The position numbers and the translations under genes are program-made. A DNA stretch of 64,000 bases, taken from Schizophyllum amplum (lineage: Eukaryota > Basidiomycota > Agaricomycetes > Agaricales > Schizophyllaceae). The stretch spans positions 19,541 through 83,540 of the forward strand of contig VDMD01000101.1 in the NCBI GenBank assembly GCA_007026445.1, read 5' to 3'. The notes beneath the pieces were generated by a model, which was not told the DNA's origin, did no database searches, and worked only from the letters and a program-made list of their open reading frames with translations. This document shows, one piece after another, positions 55,935-64,000 of the stretch (the stretch's first letter is position 1; every line of letters starts with the position of its first letter).

Positions 55935-58930
55935 TCAGTGCTTTGCATCCTCCTTCTTGTCTTTGTCCTCGTCGGGATAGAGCTGAGAATTTGTGTTAGA
56001 ATCCAAGCTGTAACGCGGACGCAAGAGAAGGCGCTTGTCCGTTTTAGGAGCGAGATAAACAGGGGTGGCGAAGTATTTGTGATGAGTGGATCACCAGGGA
56101 GTGATCGAGGATGAAAGAGCAGCGACGAAACGATATTCCATGCAGCAAACCCAAGCGCTACGCACCTTCCCCGGGTTCATGATGTTCAGTGGGTCGATGG
56201 CACGCTTGACGGTGCGCATAAGCTCAACGGTGCCCGCGCCGAGCTCCTCCGTGAGGTACTCCTTCTTGCCGACGCCGACGCCGTGCTCGCCCGTGCCTGC
56301 GAAGTGCATCAGCACCTCCAAACTCTGAACGACGCAATCAAGTCAGTACTCACACGTCCCATCCATCCTGATCGCCCTATGCACCAGGCGGTGCACAGCG
56401 TCCTCGACCTTGCGCAGCTCCTCGTCGTTCTTGAATAAGAGTAGCGCGTGGAAGTTGCCGTCGCCGACGTGCCCGACGATCGTGCTGGTGAGGCCCTCGC
56501 GGTCGAGGTCGACCTTCGTCTCGTGCACGAGGCGCGGAAGCTGGGAGACGGGAACACTAGGAAAGGGTCAGGATGTGGAGAGGGACTTGAGTAGAGAGGG
56601 AGGTGGGAGTTGGGATATGTGGCGAGATGAAGCCGACGAATATAGGCAGGTAGTGGATAGTGTGTATGTAGGTGTGGCGAGTGCACATAACGAGATTACG
56701 CACCATACATCCGTCGTCCAGCACCTGTGGCCCGGGTGCGCGCCGATTGTCGACATGAGCGCGTACTTGCGATTCTGCCACAATGTGTCCGCCTCGTCGT
56801 CCGTCTTGGCGAACTCGAATCTGGGGGTTGGATGTCCGATTAGTCGTCACTCGCAAGACAATCAAGGATGGTAGAAAGAGAATCCCGCAGTCGTAGATTT
56901 CCGAAAAGACAGCTGGATAGACCCCCCCCCCCCCAAAGCAGCAGCAAAAAGGGCACACTCACTGCGTGCTCCCGTGCTTCTTTACAATCGCCTTTAACGT
57001 CCGGGACGCCAATTCGATCGCGCCCGCGTCGCCCTGGACCTTCACAAAGAGCGTGTCGGAGACGGGGTACGGCTTCTCGACGATGCCGGCGCTGTTGATG
57101 GCTGCCATCACTGGGCAAATGGTTTAGTATCTCTTTGAAGCAGAGTCCCACAAAGTAACACCCAAAAAAGCAAAAATTCGGCACTCACTGTGATCATCCA
57201 CAAGCTCTAAGCATTCTGCATGTTGGGCATTCGTTAGCAATGAGCCGACCACACATAATTTCTACCACCCACGCACGCATGAGGGGCCCGTACGGGGATT
57301 GCAAGATCTCCTGCACGGCGCTGACGGCCTTGCCGACGTTCGGGAACTGCGCCATGGCGACCTTGGTCGGGAGGCGCGGGGCAAGGCGGAGGGTGGCTAG
57401 GGTGGGAGGCGTTAGTTGACCGTTTTGTGAATGGTGGTGCATGAGTAAGCATGCGCACCTTCAGTGACGACGCCCAATGTGCCCTCGGCGCCGATGAAGA
57501 GCTTCGTGGTATCCCACCCAGCGGAGGACTTGCGCGCGCGCTGGCGGGTCTTGATGACTTCGCCGCTGGGGAGGACAACGGTCTGGGAGGTAAGTTTTAG
57601 ATTTGAACTCAGGTAGGACTACGATAGCGGGAGAGCGGGGAAGAACATACGATGTTGAGGAACCATTCGCCCTTTGCTGTGCCGTAGCGGACGGCATTGG
57701 CTGATGAGGTGTCAGTTGATACGGCCAGAAGGACCGGGTGCTGGAGAAATATACGCACTTCCACTGCAGCCTGTGCCAATCATGCCACCAATGGTCTGCA
57801 AATATGAGCTTCAAAGCGTTACGATGGTTGTTCGAGTTGGCTCACAGCACCAGGACCTGGGTCCAACTGAGGATTGATTAGTTAGCCGTCAGTACTCCTA
57901 TACGCGGACACACTCACCGGGAAGAAGAGAGGGATGCCCTTCTCCTTCAACGTCTCGTTGATCACCTCCCATTGCACTCCGGGTTGGCAGACCAGATCCC
58001 CATCGTCCACTAAACAGTCTGAATGACTTCGTCGAGCCCAAAGCGCGCCACATACCGTTGATCCGGATGATCTTGTTCATCTCGGACATGTCGATGCAGA
58101 TGCTACCTGTTGGGTACTATAGACGTTTACTTCTTGTTCGCGCGTGCAAAACAAGATAGCACGAACCCCAGCGAAATGCCCCTCGAGGCTGGTGGCACCG
58201 CTATACGGTGTCAGCGGTATGCGGTAGCCACGCGCAATGTTGACAATAGTGACCACGTCTTCGGTACTCCTGGGACGAACCTACAAATCTGTGAGAAGAT
58301 GAGGGTGAACATACTTGCAGTTACGTACGACGACTGAGTGCGGCGATGATGGGAGGTAGGTGTTGTCAGAGGAACCGTATTGTGCGACCACAGCGGCGTC
58401 CGTGACGACGCGTCCCTCTTCGGGGAAGGCCTGGCGGAGCTTTTCGATAGCGACGAGGATATCGCGGTGCGATCCATAGCCTGGCTTGACCGCCTGCGTG
58501 CCGAGGCTACCTCCCTAGTCGAAAAGTAAGGTCAATCGTACGCGCGGCTTGCAAAGGGAGCACTCACGAAGAACTTGCCATCCACCCAATTCGTTACACC
58601 GACCACTGCAATAGCAAGGACAGCCGCCTGAAGGACCACGCGTAAACGGAAGGTCTCGCGCAAGTGTTCCGCATAAGTTTTGGGTGGAGGTGGTGGAGGA
58701 GCCTTCTGCTTAGGTCCCCTGGTCATGTCTGGAAGAGGGGGCGGCTTCGGGTGGATGACATCCTCAAATCGAGGGAGCGGTCGCGGCTGGCGCTTGACAG
58801 GCCGAGGGAGGGGCTTGCTCGCGGGGTCCTCTGGCTCCGTGGCGTATGCGCGCCTAAAAAATGGCTGAGGCAGCAAATGGCGCTGTCGGCATTGCACCTT
58901 GAGGGCCGCGCCCCCTGTCCTGAGCGACAT
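55935..58930 (-). CDS. D-lactate dehydrogenase (cytochrome), mitochondrial, FAD-linked
   Basis: Oxidises D-lactate to pyruvate, passing electrons to cytochrome c; Dld1/GlcD family (established). The N-terminus is a mitochondrial-type leader ([20 protein letters not shown]) and a Pro-rich linker. An inner-membrane helix follows ([26 protein letters not shown]). The FAD_binding_4 part is [40 protein letters not shown], then [20 protein letters not shown] and [17 protein letters not shown]. The FAD-oxidase C-terminal part includes [40 protein letters not shown] and a final [20 protein letters not shown] (stop 55935-55937). About fifteen short introns, one with a C13 run (56922-56934). It looks intact and is divergent from the mitochondrial helicase, with 140 bases between starts. 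Confidence 0.88.
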
Positions 58931-59070
58931 GATGGAAGAAGACAAGATGCGAGCTCGCGAGAACCGCAGACGATGGCGCTTACCGGAACTCGGCCCGCGT
59001 TGGAAGTCGGCCCGGATGGCGCGAAGAGCGCTTTTTTGCAAGTCGCGCACCTCGTCTTGACACTCATTTA
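58931..59070. promoter_or_regulatory. 140-bp divergent promoter, D-LDH / MRH4-like helicase
   Basis: The two start codons are 140 bases apart on opposite strands and both products are predicted mitochondrial. The region is GC-rich and lacks a clear TATA element. Confidence 0.55.
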
Positions 59071-61383
59071 ATGCTCGTTCTCCATGGACAGGCAGGGAGC
59101 GTTCCCAAGGCGCGGCTGCTGCGGCCGCTGTCGACCTCTGCAGCAGCGCAGGCGATGCGCGTGAAGCCACAGAGGACAGAGAGGGCAGAGAAACCAGCGG
59201 ACAAGTCTGCACCGAAACCTGCGCGGAAACCGGCATCGAAGACGAGGGCCAGAGTCCCTCTGCGGCAGCACTCGAAGTTGACTCTGCAGCAGCAGCTGGC
59301 GTACGACAGGTACGTTAGGGCGCAGGCCGAGCAGCAGCGGGAGGTCGTCAAAGACAAGAAGGACGAGAAGAAGGCGCCCTCGGAGTTCGCAGACGCGACC
59401 GCTCTCACCGTTCCCCGCGCCAAACGCGCCTTGCCGACCTCCTTCGAATCTCCGCCTCTCCTACCCGGCATTAGGACGAGTCTGAAGGACTACATCGGCC
59501 AGGATGCAACGCCGACCGACATCCAGGCGCTCAGCATGAAGTGGATCCTCGACGAGAACGCCAGTGCGACGCAGTACGGCCAGTACCTGCTCGCCTCCGA
59601 GACAGGATCCGGCAAGAGCATCGCATACCTCCTCCCCGTTCTCCAATCCGTCAAGCAGGCCGAGCTGGACGAGCGCCCTCTACGCCCATCCCAAGCACGC
59701 CTCGCCCCGCGCGCCCTCGTTCTCGCGCCCACTCACGAGCTCGCAAGGCAGCTCACTTCCTTCGCAAAGGGCCTGGTGCACGACGCGAAGCTGCGTGTCC
59801 TTTGCACGAGCCAGGCGAACAAGCCCAGCACGCACGCACGCAATGACAGGACCGCGCGTGCGCTGGAGCGCGACATGGACAATATCTTTGGCGTCCCGGG
59901 GCAGGAGGGCGAGTTCGAGGTCGCGCCCCCAAACCGCCAGCAGGTGCGACAGGCGGACGTCGTTGTGGCGACGCCGATGAAGGTGCTCGAGCTGAACCGT
60001 GGTATTGGGTGGGACCGTGCGGCGCGCGAGGCGGAAATGGACACGAATGGGCGCGACCCGGCGACCGGGCAGCAATGTCGCGAACCTTGCCAAGCGCACA
60101 ATATCGAGCCCCGACATCGGGTACGAGAACGTTGAATGGCTTGTTGTGGACGAGGCGGACATTCTTTTTGGTGCGTGCTACCGCATGCCCTGAAGGCCGT
60201 CTCTAACCATAATGCAGACCCCGACTTCCAGGAGTCAACTCGGTTACTGATGGCTGACATCGCTGCCGCGCGCGGCTCGCCTATAAGCCCTACCATTCTC
60301 CCCGTTGAGCAGCGCAGCCGCACCAAACCCGTCACGCCCACCCTCCGCACTCCCACCAAGCAGCTCGCACCCTCCCTCCCCTACAACCTCATCCTCTCCT
60401 CCGCCACCATCCCCGCTGCCCTCCTCGCCTACCTCGACGTCCACCACCCCAACATGGTCCGCCTCGTCTCTCCCGGCCTCCACAAGCTCCCTAAGAATAT
60501 TCGCGTCCGCCACGTGCCGTACACCTCCGGCACCGGCCGCGAGCGCGACGTCGAGCGCGAGCTGCGAAGGGTGTGGGCGGAGGACGGCGGGAAGACGTAC
60601 TCGAAGATCGTCGTGTTCTGCAATAAGTCGACGCGCGTGCAGAGGCTCGCGACGCTCCTCGAGTCTCGCGGCATCCGCGCGCTCGCGCTCACGAGCAGGC
60701 CGAGGCGGAGTGCGAAGGAGGAGGACGCGGAGGAGGGGGAGGAGACGACGGGCGAGGAGCCGCCGGACGATCTGTCCGCGGAACCGGTCGTCGTGACGAG
60801 CGCGCGCGTGCGGGGCACCAATAGTTACCTCGCGCCCTTCCTGCGCCCCGCTGTGGGCCGCAAGAAGGCCTTCGAGGAGGCCGAGCGGGCCCGCGAGGCC
60901 GCCAAGCAGTCGGGCGAAACCACCGAGAAGTGGATGCGCAACATGGAGCTTCTCAACCAGCCGCCCGCCCCCGCCATCGGAGGCTCCGCGCCCCGCGCCC
61001 TCGGTGCGCCGGGCACAAGCGTAGCGCATGCCGGGCTCTCCGGTGGCGCGAGTGCAGGCGGCTTGACACACTCCTACCCGGGCAGCACGGGTGTCGGCTT
61101 CCCCGCCCAAGCCCCTCAACCCTTTCCCAAATTCGCCCCGCAGGAGGCGCCACATGTGCTCGTCACAACGTCGCTGCTCTCGCGCGGGCTCGATTTCGCG
61201 CCCGATGTGCGCACCGTGTTCATCATGGACGAGCCGCGGAATATGGTCGACTTTCTGCACCGAGCGGGAAGGACAGGGCGCGCTGGGGCGCTGGGTGAGG
61301 TAGTGGTGTTCTCGAGGATGAAGGGGAGGGGGAGTGCGAGCTCGCGAGATATGAAGAAGCGGGTGTCTGGGTTGAGGGGGTAG
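59071..61383 (+). CDS. Mitochondrial DEAD-box RNA helicase, MRH4-like, one apparent frameshift
   Basis: ATP-dependent RNA helicase. In yeast Mrh4 assembles the large mitochondrial ribosomal subunit (established). The leader is basic and Ser/Ala-rich (LRPLSTSAAAQAMRVKPQRT). Motifs in order: Q-motif-like TPTDIQALSM, motif I ASETGSGKSIAYLLP, Ia APTHELARQ, ADVVVATPMKVLELNRGIGW, motif II VVDEADILF, motif III LILSSATIP, then VFCNKSTRVQRLATLLESRG, LVTTSLLSRGLDF, motif VI HRAGRTGRAG. One 47-nt intron (60171-60217, GTGCGT/ATGCAG) follows DEADILF. Between GRDPATGQ and NVANLAKRTISSPDIGYENV one base is surplus at about 60069-60073. No ordinary intron explains it, although a GTGGGA donor upstream could skip 60 bases. 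A Gly/Ala-rich insert precedes the last helicase motifs. Confidence 0.83.
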
Positions 61384-61530
61384 CTCGAGTACGCCGGCAT
61401 TCGAGGCGGGAGCTGGAGCTGATCTGGATATGGGTCACAAGTAACATACAGCCTATAATATCTCTACTACATCGCTGCTCATCTCCTGTTGTAGCGAGCC
61501 AGTGAAGAGCGCCTTGGCGATCCGTATCAC
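61384..61530. other. Short gap
   Basis: 3' region of the helicase; nothing recognised. Confidence 0.4.
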
Positions 61531-61812
61531 TCATCCTCAATGTAGGTGTATCATGGATGAGAACCAGCAGTCGGCACGAGACCCTGGAGCACCACTCCTT
61601 CCAAGTTGAAGTTCCAACATGTCGTGCCGATTCTTTACTATCCGATCCAGGAAACCGAAGAGAACGGCATCTTCCCACAAGGTCATGCACTTCTTCTCCT
61701 TGTCGTCCAGTGGCAAGTCGGTGCCACAACATAAGTTCACATACAGTGTCTCGACCAGCTTCATGAGGATTTCGGCATAGGCGTGCGCCACAGTCATCGG
61801 TGGTCCGGTCAT
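61531..61812 (-). pseudogene. DUF4238-protein C-terminal relic
   Basis: On the minus strand, VAHAYAEILMKLVETLYVNL, then EDAVLFGFLDRIVKNRHDML aligns with the final 80 residues of copies A-C (VIFGFLDWLLKNRHDVAEGL in C). The frame slips near 61560: the expected ending ...YIEDE plus TGA at 61531-61533 lies in another frame from FGFLDRIVKNRHD. Nothing upstream to 62527 could be matched to the rest of the family by eye. It is a truncated, frameshifted fourth copy in opposite orientation to the other three. Confidence 0.7.
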
Positions 61813-62527
61813 AGGACTCTAATTCAATAGTCGGCGATTGGGTGCTTGCAAGTTCCCACTCTCTGCCACTGTAACTCGACTGTGACGCAGGCTGGGCCTT
61901 CGACGCGCCGTGACGCTCAAAGTGCCAGTGAGCTTCAGAGCCATAGCGACTTTATGGTAGTCCACGTGGAAGGCGAGCATGGCAGCCGGAATGCTTTGTT
62001 GTTCCAGATCGGGCAAGTGCCTTGTTCTCTGCACCTGCAAATATCCTGGGCGAATTTCTTGATCGCGTTCTAAACTCGCTCCTCAAATTCCTCTGAAAAC
62101 GTAGCTGAGAGACGCGACTTGGCTCACCATGACGGTGGTCCTCCTCTTCAGTGTGTCTGCGGAGAAACTTCCATGGCTCCAGGTGGCAACCAGTCCGTGC
62201 GAAGAACGCGCTAAGATGGTCATGCTCTCGACGTCAGGCGGTCGTGCCAGACTCCAGTGCTGTATTCGACGTTCTTCTTGCGTTCATTCAGTATCTCTTC
62301 GTGAACTGGGAGCGTGTAACGTTGTGCTCGACCATCTCCTCGAGGCCCGCTTCGGTCCAGACCCCTGAAAACATACGATTGCTTAGTCAGCAGTGCGGGG
62401 ACTTCGCGGGGTTTTCACCGTCTCTTGCTCCAGACGACGACGAAGGCGCGCTTTCTCGAAGATCCCAGTCACTCCTTTGAACCCAGCCCATGCAGTAGTA
62501 TCCCCAGTCGTCTCCTAATTCATCACA
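61813..62527. other. Gap, possibly decayed DUF4238 sequence
   Basis: About 700 bases without a recognised gene. It may include unrecognisable upstream parts of the DUF4238 relic. Confidence 0.35.
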
Positions 62528-64000
62528 ATGTCGGAGACTACCACTAGTGCGTCCCGCTTTTTCTACGGTGTTCCCCCGCGCTAATCCCACTATGCTTTCC
62601 AGCAACGGGCATTAGCAATCCGTAAGTCGCATCATGAACGGCTTTACGTGGGGGAAGTAACCTCTGTACAGGCTTACAACGCTCCTCCCTACTTCCACCA
62701 CGTCCTCAGAGGACACCAGCACCACCGACGAAACCACGACTACTGGAGAAGATACGTCTACCACCACAGGCGAGGAGACAACTACCACGGGGAAGAGACT
62801 ACCACTACATCTCAGGACACTACCACCTCCTCCTCCACTGAGCCCACCACCACTTCTTCGTCCACTCAGTCGTCCTCGACCACGACATCATCCGAAGAAA
62901 CAACTTCCGAGGAAGAGACCACCACCGCCTCGGAGACAAGCACTAGCTCTTCCTCCTCGACCTCCATCTCCCTCACTACCGACAGCGGCGGTGATGTGGT
63001 CACTCAGACCGTCGTGGTCCCCGTGACCCCCACCATTTCGCAGACCTCGACATCCGCAGCGTCGTCTGGCGGCGGCAAATCGAAATCTTTCTTTGAGAAT
63101 ACCGGCGCCGTTGCAGGCGTTTTTACTGTCGTCGGCCTGATCGTTGTCGCTGTCCTCTTCCTCCTGATTAACATGTACCTCAAGCGCCGCCGCGCCAAAC
63201 GCTTCGACAAGGAGGTGCGTCCCCCGTTGTCAATCACTGCACATGACATCTGATCCCCTTCGCATAGGTCGAGAAAGCTGCCGCAGAAGCCGCCATGGCG
63301 TCCGCGCCCCAGTTCGACGACGACGACTACGACTACCCTGGGTCCACCACGTACGCATCGACCCACCCGGGCTCGACGCAGCCCTACTCCGACGTCCTCG
63401 CACGGGACGTACCAGCAGCAGCCGCTGGCTGCGCCGGAGAGCTACAACATGCAGGAGATCCCTCCGCAGGGGTACTACAACAACCTCGGTGGCGGCGCAT
63501 ACGCGGACAACCCCTACGCAGCCGCCGGTGCGGCGGGGGCGGCGGGCATTGGTGTGCGCCGCACGCTCTCTGGCGTGGGGACTGGCCAGGCGCACGAGCC
63601 GTACGCGGCGTTCTCCGGGCCCGAGTACTACCAGCACCAACCTGGCCAGCAACCGGAATACGGGCAACCCGAGTACGGACAGCCACAGGCGCAGCCGCCG
63701 CAGCCGGACCCGTATGGCGCCGCTGCAGCGAGTGCGAGCGCGGGCTCAGACCACGAGCGCAATAAGTCACTGGGTGGCGCGCGCAGCATGCTGGATCACA
63801 ACGCGCCGGACACGTCGCCGCAGAGCCACGGTGGCGAGAGCTACGCGGCGCACTACGAGGCCGGCGCGAAGCCGTCGCGCAGCGACCAGAGCGAGCTGCC
63901 GAACCCGTTCTCGAAGGACACGCATAGCGACGAGGAGAGCGACGACGACTCGGACGATGAGCAGGTGAAGCCGAAGGTGCTGAAGGTCGCGAACGAGTAG
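62528..64000 (+). CDS. Ser/Thr-rich single-pass membrane protein (Mid2/WSC-sensor-like)
   Basis: Exons 1 and 2 are 19 nt each (62528-62546, 62603-62621), and exon 3 starts at 62672. Phases fit: MSETTTTTGISNPLTTLLPT. A long Thr/Ser/Glu-rich ectodomain follows (GEDTSTTTGEETTTTG, TTSSSTEPTTTSSSTQSSST), then the juxtamembrane SKSFFENTGAVAG. The helix is VFTVVGLIVVAVLFLLINMY, next to a basic stop-transfer LKRRRAKRFDKE. A short intron leads to VEKAAAEAAMASAPQFDDDD and a Gln/Gly/Tyr-rich acidic cytosolic tail, stop 63998-64000. Two single-base slips are needed: one G missing in the G4 run at 62789-62792, and one base surplus at 63390-63393. The layout resembles fungal cell-wall stress sensors. No signal peptide is visible, so topology is inferred. 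Confidence 0.72.

Overview
The window reads as a nuclear segment of a filamentous basidiomycete, most likely an Agaricomycete with a wood- or litter-decay lifestyle. The signs are compact genes with many 45-60 nt GT-AG introns, GC-rich coding sequence, close divergent gene pairs and families common in Basidiomycota (DUF6593, DUF7330, DUF4238, a prolyl-4-hydroxylase-like 2OG-Fe(II) family, single-copy RAD18/TBP/NTF2). I see no bacterial operons, rRNA, tRNA or CRISPR array. Family names are my own recognition of motifs; no database search was run.

Layout: 0-15 kb holds an F-box protein, a GT15 (KRE2/MNT1-type) alpha-1,2-mannosyltransferase on the minus strand, a secreted GH29 alpha-L-fucosidase divergent from a secreted GH88 glycuronyl hydrolase, the TATA-binding protein gene, and a second GT15 paralogue on the plus strand. 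15-24.5 kb holds a bZIP factor, a membrane-anchored GDSH/PC-esterase-like protein, a DUF6593 protein, a large coiled-coil and proline-rich protein and a GST-kappa/HCCA-isomerase-like enzyme. 24.9-32.9 kb holds a membrane dipeptidase divergent from an allantoate-permease-like MFS transporter, a tiny Cys-rich metallothionein-like gene, NTF2 and a conserved fungal protein of unknown role.

32.9-41 kb is accessory: a 2OG-Fe(II) oxygenase and a cytochrome P450 separated by about 2.6 kb of non-coding DNA. That gap carries three consecutive inverted-repeat elements that look like MITEs; a fourth possible element lies upstream of the oxygenase.

41.6-51.8 kb holds the most unusual feature: three tandem same-strand paralogues of a roughly 785-residue DUF4238 protein (A intact, B carrying two frameshifts, C intact), interrupted by RAD18 between B and C. 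A degenerate fourth C-terminus lies about 10 kb further on in the opposite orientation. After a 2.5 kb gene-poor stretch come a DUF7330 protein, D-lactate dehydrogenase (cytochrome) divergent from an MRH4-like mitochondrial DEAD-box helicase, the DUF4238 relic, and a Ser/Thr-rich single-pass membrane protein whose stop codon is the last base of the window.

Apparent single-base frameshifts occur in several otherwise conserved genes (helicase, Ser/Thr-rich protein, DUF4238 B, possibly the F-box and RAD18 genes), two of them at homopolymers, so assembly indels must be considered before calling pseudogenes.
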